Below, in pieces: positions 27,912-37,975 of a stretch of 64,000 nt of DNA. A program made the position numbers and the translations under genes. Below the pieces are notes generated by a model, which searched no databases, was not told the origin of the DNA, and saw only the letters and a list, made by a program, of their open reading frames with translations. This DNA comes from Pycnococcus provasolii (taxonomy: Eukaryota; Chlorophyta; Pseudoscourfieldiophyceae; Pseudoscourfieldiales; Pycnococcaceae): contig OW568904.1 in the NCBI GenBank assembly GCA_938743325.2, forward strand, positions 124,001 to 188,000. The letters are read 5' to 3'. How positions within the stretch are numbered: position 1 is the first letter of the stretch; the number at the start of each line of letters is the position of its first letter.

Positions 27912-28817
27912 ATGACCTCCCCTCCCCTATCTGCTGGGTGGGCTGTCCTGTCCGCCATAACTGCCATGGCCTCCGACGCACGCATCGATGCAGACACGGC
28001 GGCGACCACGACCACGACGACTACGGCGACAACTCCCCCTCCCCAGTCGTCATCACCACCACCATCAGCAGCAGTCTGGGCGGGGTACTGCCCGAAGAGG
28101 GGGGTGTTCATGGTGAAGGGAAACGCGGGGTCGTTTCAGATACGCCAACAACTGAAAGCCCATAAGTTTAGGTGGATGAAAATGTGGAGAGCATGGGTCG
28201 GGATGTGTTTGCGAACATATCCCGACCAACTACACCAACCAGCAATGTGGCACACGGGGAATACGAACGGGACGGAGTTCAAGTCGCCAGAAGCGTGGAT
28301 GGAAATTGTGAAGCAAATCGCAGGTACGGCGCAAATGCGAGTGCTGGACCTGCACGGACACCGTTGGGAAGTTGTGCCTGGAATTGTGCCTGGAAATTCG
28401 CAAGGAGCTCGTGACGACAATACTGCCACAACAACACAACAAGCTCGTGAACGACCGGACGTGCTCGCATCACCAACCAAGCAAGTTAGGCGCGAACTCG
28501 ACACGCAGCCCGCCGCCACACCCACCGAGCCCACACGCAGGAAAATCGCGCCTGACTCAGCGACGGATGTACCCCCCGCTTGGCACTTGACTCCCGCAGA
28601 CTACGGACTCGCACAATTCCCTGCCGATGGAGCCGATCGTGAACAACCGGACGTGCTCGCATCACCAACCAAGAAAGTGAGGCGCGAACTTGACACGCAG
28701 CCCGCCGCCACACCCACCGAGCCCACACGGAGGAAAATCGCGCCTGACTCAGCGACGGCGAAGTTGCTTCGTAGGCTCGAGGCGAGGAGGAACGCAAAGA
28801 AGAAGAGCAAGGCATAG
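27912..28817 (+). CDS. Basic protein with duplicated tail, unknown function
   Basis: 301 aa from the ATG at 27912 (another at 27966). Residues ~20-55 are Thr/Pro/Ser-rich. The only compact part, ~57-140, reads GYCPKRGVFMVKGNAGSFQI, then LKAHKFRWMKMWRAWVG. It resembles the small beta-hairpin domain (VkGdt..vkd.LKalGgrW....+aW) found in many algal and phage proteins, probably nucleic-acid-linked; this is a weak, memory-based match. The C-terminal half contains an exact duplication: PDVLASPTKxVRRELDTQPA plus ATPTEPTRRKIAPDSAT occurs at ~186-222 and ~248-284. The tail is Lys/Arg-rich (RRLEARRNAKKKSKA), nuclear-signal-like. A TGTAA lies at 28866. Confidence 0.7.
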   Translation: MTSPPLSAGWAVLSAITAMASDARIDADTAATTTTTTTATTPPPQSSSPPPSAAVWAGYCPKRGVFMVKGNAGSFQIRQQLKAHKFRWMKMWRAWVGMCLRTYPDQLHQPAMWHTGNTNGTEFKSPEAWMEIVKQIAGTAQMRVLDLHGHRWEVVPGIVPGNSQGARDDNTATTTQQARERPDVLASPTKQVRRELDTQPAATPTEPTRRKIAPDSATDVPPAWHLTPADYGLAQFPADGADREQPDVLASPTKKVRRELDTQPAATPTEPTRRKIAPDSATAKLLRRLEARRNAKKKSKA

Positions 28818-28925
28818 CAGAGTCAGCGCGCTGCACTGAACCAAAACAACCACGTTTTTTGTAGCTGTAATGATTGATAGTGGATAGACAAATTATTCAT
28901 GTACTGCAATTTATATTACAAGCCA

Positions 28926-30242
28926 TTACTGCTGCTCGTGTCGTTGCTTCCTGCGTTCCCACATCGCGGACACGTACGGCGCGAGCTCCAAATTCGACGG
29001 ATCGCGACGAGTTCGCCTGTAGTGCTCCGACCAACGCGCAGGCATCTCGCCGACAAATCCGCCACCGCCACCGCCATCTTTCAAGTCGCTGTCGAATAGC
29101 AAGACGGGCGCGTGCTCCAAACGAGGCATCGCGATGCTGCCCCACCTCTGCTTACGCTCAGAAGGGTAGCACAGCGCGCTCTGCACGTACCTAATCGAGT
29201 CGTCGAGCGTGCTGTCCCAAGCGAAGTGCGTGTGGCCAAACACGTGCACGTGCCTTTTCTCCGCAGAAGAGCGTTTGCTGGTAAGCCTCACGACGCGATC
29301 GCCTAAAAACGTGCTGCCCACCGCCTTGGGTAAGTGCGGGTAGAAGAGAAACCGCTTCTCCGGTATCAGCTCGATGCGCGGTAAGAAGTGCGAGAAGCTA
29401 ATCAGAGGATCATTTGAGCCGTTCAGCATGTCCTCGAGTGCTGTCCACGACTCGTAGTGGCTGTCGTCGTCGCGAATCCACGCGTCGTTCAACGCGTCAA
29501 AGTACGTCGCCAAACTTTCGTCAAGAGCGTTCAGCTCACTCTGCTCTCCACTCGGCCACTGACAAGCCCGAAAGTCCGTCATGGCGTTCTGCACGCGCGG
29601 AAGCACGGAAGCTAAATGGTCGATGTCCGGCTCCGTGTCGAACGACGCGTGGTACCAACTCAAGATGGGAACGACGAAAAGTCGACGAGACGTGTTCGGC
29701 AGAGCGAACCACTTCGGTAACGTGTGTATGTCGCACTCTCGGCACATGTCACGCACGCGTTGCAGTTTTTCGATCGACGACTTCTCGTCCCACAGGTCGT
29801 GATTGCCTGGCGTGAAGAAGACGTCGCTGAAGCGTGCGCGAAACCTCTTCAAAGTCCCCTGCAGCGTGAGCGCGTGATCCGATACGTCGCCCGCGACTAT
29901 TAGCACATCCGTCGTGTTCTCCTCGAGTGGAAGCGCGTCAACCCACGCCATGTTCTCCGAGAAGTCGCTGTGAACGTCACTGATGGCGAACACACGCAGA
30001 CGTCGCGCCGTGATGGACTCGTCAGCCTCCGAGGCACTCGCTGCTGCTGCGTGACTTCCGACGACTGCGCTGTCCACCGTGCCCACCCCGCCCTGACACG
30101 CGCGCGAGCGGGGTGGAGCAGGCAGTGCGTCCGAGGCTAGCAGTGCGTCGGAGCTGGACGTGCGCGCCGACATGGACGCCGAGACGCGACGCTGCGACGC
30201 ACCGCCCTGCGCACCGCTCGTGGGCGCCATGCCGCGGAGCAT
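28926..30242 (-). CDS. Calcineurin-like metallophosphoesterase
   Basis: 438 aa from the ATG with first base 30242 (a second at 30233). The N-terminal ~90 residues are Ser/Ala/Arg-rich and could be a plastid or mitochondrial targeting region. The phosphoesterase signature is complete: ISDVHSD (D.H), VAGDVSDH (GD), FFTPGNHDLW (GNHD), a later SFSHFLPR (histidine), and VFGHTHFAWD (GHTH). These would bind two metal ions. Between the GNHD and GHTH motifs lies a ~150-residue insertion typical of plant and algal members of unknown substrate. It converges with the 301-aa gene (109 bp between stop codons), and TTACA (TGTAA on its strand) lies at 28916-28920. The fold is certain; the substrate is unknown. 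Confidence 0.88.
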   Translation of the reverse strand: MLRGMAPTSGAQGGASQRRVSASMSARTSSSDALLASDALPAPPRSRACQGGVGTVDSAVVGSHAAAASASEADESITARRLRVFAISDVHSDFSENMAWVDALPLEENTTDVLIVAGDVSDHALTLQGTLKRFRARFSDVFFTPGNHDLWDEKSSIEKLQRVRDMCRECDIHTLPKWFALPNTSRRLFVVPILSWYHASFDTEPDIDHLASVLPRVQNAMTDFRACQWPSGEQSELNALDESLATYFDALNDAWIRDDDSHYESWTALEDMLNGSNDPLISFSHFLPRIELIPEKRFLFYPHLPKAVGSTFLGDRVVRLTSKRSSAEKRHVHVFGHTHFAWDSTLDDSIRYVQSALCYPSERKQRWGSIAMPRLEHAPVLLFDSDLKDGGGGGGFVGEMPARWSEHYRRTRRDPSNLELAPYVSAMWERRKQRHEQQ

Positions 30243-30443
30243 ACCCCCTTGAAGTGGCTTCTTCCCCGTAGCAGCAGGCCGGAGGGGAAGACGGGCGCGG
30301 AAAACAAAACAGACCAAACCCCGAACGTACCTTTTCGGGGTTAATAATAGGGGAGACTACTCGTGGAGCTCTCGCCGGACGGACTCCCTCGTGGTGGCTT
30401 CGAAACCACCGGCGCCGTGTAGAAACGCGGCTGTTCAGTGGTG

Positions 30444-30535
30444 GCGCCGCTGAATGGGCTAAGTGGTGCAACATGAATGGTGCATGAATGGACATTCGTT
30501 CGACAAAGTAAAAGTACACTCAAGTATTAAATGAG
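30444..30535. repeat. 3'-flank element, copy B
   Basis: It shares GCGCCGCTGAATGGG, ATGAATGGTGCATGAATGGA, CGTTCGAC and AAGTACA blocks with 14772-14852. It ends 15 bp from the stop codon of the LepA gene, just as copy A ends 13 bp from the stop codon of its neighbour. Confidence 0.55.
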
Positions 30536-30550
30536 GGATTTCTCACTTCT

Positions 30551-32749
30551 CTAGTTCTCTTTCTTATTCAAAATTGCCATAAACGCCTCCTGCGGAACAT
30601 CCACACGGCCAATCGCCTTCATGCGCTTCTTACCCTCCGCCTGCTTCTTCAACAGCTTCTTCTTGCGCGAAATGTCGCCGCCGTAGCACTTCGCCAAGAC
30701 ATCCTTCCTAATGGCTGGAATGCGCGCGCTCGCGACACTTTTCGCGCCGATCGTCGCCTGAATCGGAACGGGGAACTGCTGGCGCGGAATCAATTCCTTC
30801 AGACGATCGACTAAGTCTCGGCCGACGCCGTACGCCTTGTCCTTGTGCACGATGCAGCTCAGCGGATCCGCCTCCTCGCCATTAATCTTCACGTCCAAAC
30901 GAACTAGATTATTCTTACGGTAGCCCGTCATCGTGTACTCCATGCTCGCGTATCCTTTCGATCGACTCTTCACGGCGTCGAAGTAGTCGCACACAACCTC
31001 CGCGAGTGGCACCTCGTAAGACAACTTCGTTCGGCCGCCGCCGGCGCCCGTGCCAAGGTACTCCATGGTAATAAACTCGCCACGTCGATCCTGATTCAGC
31101 TCCATAAGAGTTCCGACGTAGTCCTCCGGCGTGAACAGGTCCACGCGAACGTATGGCTCACGCACCTCCCGGCGCCTGTCTGGCGGTGGCATGTCCGCGG
31201 GGTTGTCGACAACCACCGTCTCGCCCTTGGCGTTCAATACCTCGTACACGACTGTGGGTGCCGTGGTGATGAGGTCAAGGTTGTACTCGCGCTCGAGGCG
31301 CTCCTGCACAATCTCGCTGTGCAGCAGTCCAAGAAATCCGCACCGGAACCCGAATCCCATGGCGGGCGAGTTCTCCACCTCGAAGCTGAGCGCCGCGTCG
31401 TTCAGTTGGAGCTTTTCGAGCGCCTCGCGCAGGTCGTTGTACTGCCCCTGATCCGTGGGAAACAGCCCAGCGTACACCATCGGCGTCGCTTCTTGGTAGC
31501 CTGGCAGCGCATCGCTGGCTTCGTTCGCAACGCTCGTGATGGTGTCTCCGACGCGCGCGTGCGCAACCTCCTTGATGGACGCGCACAGGTATCCAACCTC
31601 GCCAGGCTCGAGCGCGCGGTCGTTCACGGGAACTTGTTTGGGGCTGATGACGCCAACTTCGTCGATTTCGTACTCGACGCCGCTGTTCATGAATCGAATC
31701 TTGTCACCCTTTTTTATGGATCCGTCGACGATGCGAAACATGACGATGACTCCGCGGTACGCATCGTAGTAGCTGTCGAAGATGAGCGCACGCAGCGGGT
31801 TGGCTGGTTCGACTTCAGCAGGCGGTGGCGGGCATCTCGCGACTATTGCGTCGAGTACTTCCTTGATTCCTATTCTCTGCTTGGCGGAGCACATGATTGC
31901 TTCCGTGGCGTCGATTCCTACCAAGTCTTCGATTTCCGCGAGTACGCGGTCTGGGTCGGCACCAGGCAGGTCGATTTTGTTGAGAACGGGTATGATTTCG
32001 AGGTCGTTTTCGAGAGCGAGGTAGCAGTTTGCGAGCGTTTGTGCTTCGACACCTTGACTCGCGTCAACGACTAAGAGTGCCGCTTCGCACGCCGCTAAGC
32101 TTCGCGAGACTTCGTACGAGAAGTCCACGTGTCCCGGCGTATCGATCAAGTTGAGCGCGTGCGGTTCCCCGCCTTCAGGGGTGTACCTCATGCGCGCAGC
32201 CTGCAGTTTGATGGTGATGCCTCGTTCTCGTTCGAGGTCCATGCCGTCTAAGAACTGGCTTGCCATTTCTCGCGTGTGAACCGTTTCCGTGAACTCGAGC
32301 AGTCCGTCCGCGAGCGTGGATTTCCCGTGGTCGACGTGCGCGATGATGGAGAAGTTCCTAATGTTTTTCTTCGGTATGTACGCCGCACGCTGCTGTGCGT
32401 TGAGAGGCTGCGCGTTTGAAGCCTTTTTTGACTTTGCTTTCTTGCTTCCATTTTCAGATGAGGATGGTGGTGGTGGTGACGTTGACGTCGACGCGGCGGG
32501 AGGCTGAGGCTGAGGCTGAGTCGACGACGCCGCCGCCACTGGCGCACTCCATCTCATCCTCCTCCTCCGAGGGCGTTGAAGTTCCCTGTTCGCGTCAGGT
32601 GAGAAGGCAGCACCCGCCCGCCCCTTGCCTCTTGCGCTCGCCTTGTAAGTTGCCATAGCCGAGGTTCTCCCCGGGCGACGCGTTGCATCAGTGCTGTGCT
32701 GTGAGGTCATCGTCATCTTCATCTTCATCTTCGCCGCCGTCGACGTCAT
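30551..32749 (-). CDS. lepA: Translation factor LepA/EF4, plastid type
   Basis: 732 aa from the ATG with first base 32749. An open frame extends to 33079, but that part runs through a poly-G tract and is unlikely to be translated. The first ~125 residues are basic and Ser/Ala/Thr-rich, consistent with a transit peptide. The rest is a full-length LepA: GTPase motifs [19 protein letters not shown] and NKIDLPGAD, then domain 2, the EF-G-like domains, and a C-terminal LepA-specific domain ending in [20 protein letters not shown], the conserved LepA tail. LepA is a ribosomal GTPase that aids initiation and ribosome biogenesis and can back-translocate; the chloroplast form supports synthesis of photosystem proteins. 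A mitochondrial GUF1 role is the alternative, but the cyanobacterial-like sequence favours the plastid. Confidence 0.93.
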   Translation of the reverse strand: MTSTAAKMKMKMTMTSQHSTDATRRPGRTSAMATYKASARGKGRAGAAFSPDANRELQRPRRRRMRWSAPVAAASSTQPQPQPPAASTSTSPPPPSSSENGSKKAKSKKASNAQPLNAQQRAAYIPKKNIRNFSIIAHVDHGKSTLADGLLEFTETVHTREMASQFLDGMDLERERGITIKLQAARMRYTPEGGEPHALNLIDTPGHVDFSYEVSRSLAACEAALLVVDASQGVEAQTLANCYLALENDLEIIPVLNKIDLPGADPDRVLAEIEDLVGIDATEAIMCSAKQRIGIKEVLDAIVARCPPPPAEVEPANPLRALIFDSYYDAYRGVIVMFRIVDGSIKKGDKIRFMNSGVEYEIDEVGVISPKQVPVNDRALEPGEVGYLCASIKEVAHARVGDTITSVANEASDALPGYQEATPMVYAGLFPTDQGQYNDLREALEKLQLNDAALSFEVENSPAMGFGFRCGFLGLLHSEIVQERLEREYNLDLITTAPTVVYEVLNAKGETVVVDNPADMPPPDRRREVREPYVRVDLFTPEDYVGTLMELNQDRRGEFITMEYLGTGAGGGRTKLSYEVPLAEVVCDYFDAVKSRSKGYASMEYTMTGYRKNNLVRLDVKINGEEADPLSCIVHKDKAYGVGRDLVDRLKELIPRQQFPVPIQATIGAKSVASARIPAIRKDVLAKCYGGDISRKKKLLKKQAEGKKRMKAIGRVDVPQEAFMAILNKKEN

Positions 32750-33273
32750 GGTGCCGAGGGGGAGGGGGAGGAATGAGAGGGGGAGAGGGGGAGAGAGCAG
32801 AGGGACGAGGAGGGATAGGGAGACGGCCTCGCCAGTGCGCCTAGTACCTAATCCGAGGGAAAGGGGGGATCCGTGCTTGTCTGTAATTACTTGTCTGGCA
32901 CAGAGGGAGGGAGGGAGGGATCCCCTCCACCTGGGCCTCAGCCCCCCTTGATTTTTTTTTGGGGGGGGGGGGGGGTCCAATTTCCGAATCCGATCCGTCC
33001 CGACCCAAACGGGTCGTCCTGCACTCCACCACAGGCTCTGTAGGGTAGGGGGAACCGTCCTTGGCCCTGCATTCAACACATCTTTTCGTTGTTTTATCAG
33101 GTTTCCTCTTCTCTTCTATCCACCTGTGGAGGGAAGCGACGACACGAATTCTAGTCGAGTCGCCCATGCCCAGGTGTAATAATAGGTCGGAGGCGAATAC
33201 CGGCCCCCTTTATTTTAAAAGCTTAAACACGTTTCTCTTATATTGGCGATTCGCTAATATCCCTTTAGGGCCG

Positions 33274-33295
33274 GCTGGGACCATATGGTCCCAGC
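33274..33295. repeat. 22-bp perfect palindrome
   Basis: CTGGGACCATATGGTCCCAG plus one more complementary base pair on each side, with no spacer. An imperfect palindrome, ATATTGGCGATTCGCTAATAT, lies just left of it (33239-33259). Confidence 0.85.
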
Positions 33296-33644
33296 GGGAG
33301 TGTTTTTTTGTACATCGGTGGTGATCTTGAGCCGCATAGGCGACTGGTGCCCTACTCCGCTCGCGTAGTACCTCACAATAGTGTGTCCAACCTTTGTGTA
33401 AAGCCACGTACCAGACAGACCCGTCTTCGAGCTTGCAAGACGTCGGGAATGCGGTCGGCACACGCAAGAATTTGGTGCCATACCACTATTTTGTCGGGGG
33501 CGGAAACCCAGGAAATCGCCAAAAATCAACAAAAATTGATGTCTGTTTGCTAGCAAAAGCTCAACTGAACACCGGACCTTTTCCGGCCTTAACATTGAGG
33601 AGAATAGGTGTACATTCGACAGGAACAAACGCGGTTGGTTATAT

Positions 33645-33670
33645 AAGCGAAAAATCCCGATTTTTCGCTT
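33645..33670. repeat. Hairpin, 11-bp stem and 4-nt loop
   Basis: Arms AAGCGAAAAAT and ATTTTTCGCTT around the loop CCCG. A TATATAA lies just before it. The function is unknown. Confidence 0.8.
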
Positions 33671-34262
33671 CTGCCAGTACACTCTAATCACGTGATATGC
33701 CATAACAAACTACAACGGGAAAGTATAACCAATCCAAAAGGTATCGTCCATGGGGAAATTTCCCATTCTCATTTCCCCTTGGTGATAAGAAGGCACCGCT
33801 GGCAAAATTTGCCACTTTTCCCACCTACGGCAAGCTGTGCAAGCGCGTCCAAAGTTACAAGTCGTCTTCCCCCTTTGAGGCGGCCGCGCCCCTCGTTCGT
33901 CATTTCAACTCCTTACCCTTTCATTCTTGCACGGCCACTTACTTCATAGTAGCTTTCTTTTGTCTTATTTCAGTGTGTGTTCGCATTCGCAGAAAGGGTT
34001 GGTGACGTCTGAGTGTGTTCAGTGCTGTTCACTTCTTCATTCTACTCTTCGTCGCACTACTTAAGGTTAACTTACAAGAAACCTTTGCGAATCTTGCGCC
34101 AGCTGGTGCATGCCTGTTTCTTGTTGACCTCCTTTTTTAGTATTGCTAGTCACCACCTGGGTGTCTCCTCAGAAGAAGATACGTCAGCAACGCTCGTCGC
34201 TCGAAGAAGAAGAAGTACTTCATCAGCTCTCCATCGACCCTGTCCCTTCAGCTCATAACCTT

Positions 34263-36170
34263 ATGTCTACTCCGGCTGGGAACCAAGCTATGGGAGAAGT
34301 GCGCAAGGTGCTGCACGGCGTTCGTATCGCCGACTGCCCGCCGGAACTGCGTGAGAAACTCGCGCAATATGATACCAACGGAAACGGCATCATCGACCCG
34401 AACGAACTGCCTGACCCCATGTCTGCGGAGATGACCTATCTCAAAGTCTCTTCGTTTCCCAAGAAGGTGCACCCTCTCCTTCACGAGATTGACGACGAGA
34501 AAAACGGCAAGATCGAGATGGACGAGCTCACGGAGATCCTCACCGTGTACGTGGACTTGAAGAAGGCGAACAAGGAGGGCTCTATCGCCATCAAGACGCT
34601 GCCCAAGGAGCTTCAACCAACGCTCAAGGTGTTCGACGTCGACAACGACGGCACGGTCGCGCCCATGGAGCTTGCTCGTGGTGCGGAGCTTTACAAAGGT
34701 TCCAAGAAGACAGCCAAGCGACTCATGACCTTCAGCGGTGTTCTCTTGCTCATCCTGTGCGCCCTCGTGGGCGTCATCGTCGGCCTCGTCGCGGTGGTCG
34801 TCGAGAATAGCAAGGAGACGAAGACAGACAGCAAGACCGGCATCACGTTCGCGAAGGGGTCCAGCAAGCCTTCGGCGACAGCAAAGGTGACGAAGACGGA
34901 TTCCATCTACGACGCGGTGAAGAAGTCAGCGCCGGCTCTCCGCGCGATCGGCTCGCTGACGCTCGGTAAGCCGGACGGCTCCTCCCTGATCTACAGCATT
35001 ACCGGCGCAGAGACACACGGTGGCGCGCCAGGCAAGGCAAACGCCGTCGCGTTTTACTCGGCGCGTGGCGATGTCATCAACGTTACGGCAACGTCGCTTA
35101 AAGTGACCAAGGAGGATGGAACGATCGTGATGACTGACACCGTCGTGGCTGAGAAGTCTCGCCGCCGGCGCCTTCTCGACAGTAACAGCACTGGCACTTG
35201 CAATACCAAAAGGGGGGTAGAGTATGCTGACAAAAAGTGCCGAGCTGAGTGGAACTCCACGGATTATTGCGGCGTTGAAAAACAGAGTGGATGTACCAAC
35301 TGCGACAACGATGCCAATGGAAACTGGTGCCTATTCGGGGATACCTCTGACGACTATTGCTTCTGCGATCCTCCTACTCCTAAAACGCTGCCGACGGGCG
35401 GGTCAACATCCACGTCGACTGCGGGAACTGATTCTGTTTCTGAGGGGGCGGCTGCGCCTTGCTCTGCTGAGAAGGAAAAAATCAAAAAGCTCGAGGCTGC
35501 TCTCAAGGTGGCGAACGACGAGGCTACCGCTGCAAAGGCTGCTCTCAAGGTGGCGAACGACGAGGCTGCCGCTGCAAAGGCTGCGCAGAAGAAGGCGGAG
35601 GGCAGTGCTAACGCCGCAGAGACCGCCAAGAAAGCGGCGGAGGATGCTCAGAAGAAGACAGAGAAATCTGCTAAGGATTGTCTCGAGGCTGCAGAGACCG
35701 CCAAGAAAGCGGCGGAGAACAAGAAGTTGGTCGTGGCAGATAATGATGATTTGCGAGTACGTGTTAAGGCGTGGTTGGATTTTCCAATACGTGCGACTGA
35801 TCTGTATGGTGAGATCTCTGAGTGGGACACGTCCAAGGTGACGGACATGAGTCAACTGTTCTATCAAGCCACGTCCTTCAATCAAGACATCAGCGGGTGG
35901 AACACGTCACAGGTGACGAGCATGTATAGCATGTTCTATGGTGCCGCGTCCTTCAACCAAGACATCAGCGGGTGGGATACGTCCAAGGTGACGAGCATGT
36001 ATTATATGTTCTCTGATGCCACGTCCTTCAATCAAGACATCAGCAAGTGGAATACGTCCAAGGTGACGGACATGTCCAATATGTTCTATTATGCCTCTGC
36101 CTTCAACAAAAACCAAAAAATCACAGCGTCGTGCGAAAACTCCAAGTGCACCTTGAAGAAGAAGCCGTAG
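34263..36170 (+). CDS. EF-hand, transmembrane, DUF285-repeat surface protein
   Basis: 635 aa from the ATG at 34263. Three EF-hand loops lie at the N-terminus: [28 protein letters not shown] and [14 protein letters not shown]. One membrane segment follows (~160-185, [21 protein letters not shown]), so the EF-hands are predicted to be cytosolic and the rest lumenal or extracellular. The ectodomain carries an SRRRRLLDS basic site, a Cys-rich module (about ten cysteines, ~315-375), and a Lys/Ala/Glu coiled coil with the 14-residue unit [14 protein letters not shown] in tandem. It ends in four DUF285 (BspA-like) repeats of the form [20 protein letters not shown]. DUF285 repeats occur in Mycoplasma and gut bacteria and scattered protists, so domain transfer is plausible. 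Calcium sensing linked to a surface binding array is inferred. A TGTAA lies at 36251. Confidence 0.88.
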   Translation: MSTPAGNQAMGEVRKVLHGVRIADCPPELREKLAQYDTNGNGIIDPNELPDPMSAEMTYLKVSSFPKKVHPLLHEIDDEKNGKIEMDELTEILTVYVDLKKANKEGSIAIKTLPKELQPTLKVFDVDNDGTVAPMELARGAELYKGSKKTAKRLMTFSGVLLLILCALVGVIVGLVAVVVENSKETKTDSKTGITFAKGSSKPSATAKVTKTDSIYDAVKKSAPALRAIGSLTLGKPDGSSLIYSITGAETHGGAPGKANAVAFYSARGDVINVTATSLKVTKEDGTIVMTDTVVAEKSRRRRLLDSNSTGTCNTKRGVEYADKKCRAEWNSTDYCGVEKQSGCTNCDNDANGNWCLFGDTSDDYCFCDPPTPKTLPTGGSTSTSTAGTDSVSEGAAAPCSAEKEKIKKLEAALKVANDEATAAKAALKVANDEAAAAKAAQKKAEGSANAAETAKKAAEDAQKKTEKSAKDCLEAAETAKKAAENKKLVVADNDDLRVRVKAWLDFPIRATDLYGEISEWDTSKVTDMSQLFYQATSFNQDISGWNTSQVTSMYSMFYGAASFNQDISGWDTSKVTSMYYMFSDATSFNQDISKWNTSKVTDMSNMFYYASAFNKNQKITASCENSKCTLKKKP

Positions 36171-36684
36171 CCGAAGCTAACGTGGTGCTGGGAGCCTGCC
36201 AAGGAATCGCCCGGGGGGGGTTGGGGGCAGTTTTTAAAATTGTTTGGGAGTGTAACAAGCACTCACTTTTAAAAGGAAAGTTCGAAAGTTAGAAATCCCT
36301 TGGAAGGTTTTATTAGACGAATTGTCCATATATATCCCCCCAGGCAAGAGGAAGTCCTGACGAATCTTGAGGCGAAACAACTTTGCGTTTTTCATACTAC
36401 TGTATGTATACAATACGTATATAAGCTGGAGAGCTGGCTTACGCACGACGCCTCATCTCAGCGGCAAAGAATGCGTGATGCCAGCCGTTCTAACGTCACA
36501 TCGATTCGTTCGGCGGCGACCGCCCGACGAGCACGGACACGAATTCATACCAGCCAGGAACCAAATAAGCAATATGTATGTAATGTAATGTAATGTATTA
36601 TTCGTAAAATATTGATACACGCAATTATTAATTTGAAAAAATGAACAACAATGCCAATGTTCAACATCAGGCAAGCACTGCACT
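36171..36684. other. Intergenic region, nothing recognised
   Basis: A G-run at 36211-36219, AT-rich patches and (TGTAA)n (GTAATGTAATGTAATG at ~36579) are the only features. The latter may serve the plus-strand gene's 3' end or the minus-strand gene's. Confidence 0.4.
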
Positions 36685-37269
36685 CTACAGCAAGGTGAGC
36701 AGTCCGTGGTTCGCCAAGTCGGTTATGCATCGGCGCTCACCCTTCATGTTGTGCAGCAACGTGCGAGAGCGGCGCGTGATAGGCGATAGATCGGATCCTC
36801 CGTATTCGTCGTCCTGCTCCTCACCTCGTTGGCTTGAGCGCTCGCTGGGACTTAAGCTCCGCCACCGCTTATCCGCCGCCTCCTCCGCCGCCTCCTTCCG
36901 CGCGCCACCGCCACCGCCACCGCCACCTCCTTTTCTCACGTCGACGGCAGGCGACATGTCCGCGAAACGCCACTGGTCGATTTGCCACGACTTGTTGCGC
37001 AGACAGAACTTCTTTCCCTTGTGCGGCCCATTCTTGTTTTTCGGCCGTTTGTCGAAGTACCACGCCTTGAGCGTCTTGCCCGCCGTGAAGCCGTACGCGG
37101 TGACGCGCTCGCACACGTGCATGAGCATCACCGCGCACACGAACCCGCTTGTCGGCTGTTCTTTGTACACCGCCTCGATGTTCTTCTCGGCGTACCTCAT
37201 GAAGCGCGGGTTGATGGGGTGGATTTTCTTCGCCATCATCTTCCACCCGCCCGTCGCCACCCGTGCCAC
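36685..37269 (-). CDS. Sialyltransferase-like (GT29) C-terminal half
   Basis: The frame runs from about 37269 (no ATG; first ATG at 37239) to the stop at 36685, about 185-195 aa. It shows the downstream GT29 motifs: HPINPRFMRYAEKNI, then QPTSGFVCAVMLMHVCERVT with AYGF (motif S), KAWYFDKR, and a final HNMKGERRCITDLANHG (motif VS region with the catalytic-type His...E). The N-terminal membrane anchor and motif L are absent, so there is either an unrecognised upstream exon (an AG acceptor lies at the start of the open stretch) or a truncated gene. A Gly9 run and a KRWRSLSPSERSSQRGEEQ insert separate motif S from the VS region, longer than usual. In plants and algae GT29 proteins act in the Golgi on unusual acidic sugars; the acceptor here is unknown. 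Confidence 0.65.
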   Translation of the reverse strand: MARVATGGWKMMAKKIHPINPRFMRYAEKNIEAVYKEQPTSGFVCAVMLMHVCERVTAYGFTAGKTLKAWYFDKRPKNKNGPHKGKKFCLRNKSWQIDQWRFADMSPAVDVRKGGGGGGGGGARKEAAEEAADKRWRSLSPSERSSQRGEEQDDEYGGSDLSPITRRSRTLLHNMKGERRCITDLANHGLLTLL

Positions 37270-37975
37270 TAAACGAGCCAGGACGATTGGACGTATTTAC
37301 AAGCCACTTCAAAGTTCAATCTTCATACAGCAAAGATACATTACAACAACAGTAATAACAGTAACAACAGAAATATAACATTTAAAAAAAATAGATTCGA
37401 TTTATAACAAGTGCTCAGATTAGATTGTGTGTATGTATGAGTATAGTTGCTGTCACTCGGCGTGTCACGCCACCGTCGGCCGCAAGTACGCAATAACTAC
37501 GCATACACGTGCCTGAGTGTGTGGCGCATCGCATCGACTCGACTCGGCGTTGAGCTGTTAGCGAGACGAAACACCATAGCTTAGCTTAGCTTGTGCGTGC
37601 ATATTAAGCGGCGTAAGGCGGGAAAACGTGCACTCACAACAGGTATATAGTCGAACACTCACCACCGGACCGACGCAGGTAGGTAGGTTGGTTACGTTGA
37701 CACTGGACAATTTAGTAGAACGCGCTCACGGCAGCTTGCAGTCGAGAAGCAAACAAGCATCTGAGGGAGACTGACAGAAAGAGAGAAGGTGCTGCGCTCG
37801 GTCGGTAGTATCAGGTTTACCACGCTTTTTTGCTTATTCGATATTGAAGAAAAAAGTGTCGACCGGCCAGCAAAAACGTACCGTTTAAGTTTGAGTTGGG
37901 GCCAAGATCTCGCGACCCGCACGACAGACGTTATCATTGCGTACTATCATATCGGCAAAGCTCGGAGGACTCATC
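37270..37975. other. Intergenic region, nothing recognised
   Basis: About 700 bp with AT-rich sequence at 37320-37420, short AGCTTAGCTT repeats at ~37577 and no frame with a domain. It may hold the missing 5' part of the sialyltransferase gene on the minus strand, but no motif was seen. Confidence 0.35.

Larger units (their letters stand above)
32750..34262. other. 1.5-kb intergenic region with palindromes
   Basis: Holds the LepA promoter side (GAGAGGGGGAG tracts, a poly-G run at ~32962-32975), a 22-bp perfect palindrome, an 11-bp-stem hairpin and possible 5' leader of the next gene. Minus-strand translations near 33260-33460 (SVWYVALHKGWTHYCEVLRE) look protein-like but match nothing I know. 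Confidence 0.4.

Noticed and set aside
30340-30440. tRNA-like GTGGCTTCGAAACCACC
   Set aside because: A single stem-loop without the other arms.
32750-33079. Upstream extension of LepA by 110 codons
   Set aside because: It includes a poly-G tract read as Pro and lies before a normal transit-peptide start; no ATG of its own.
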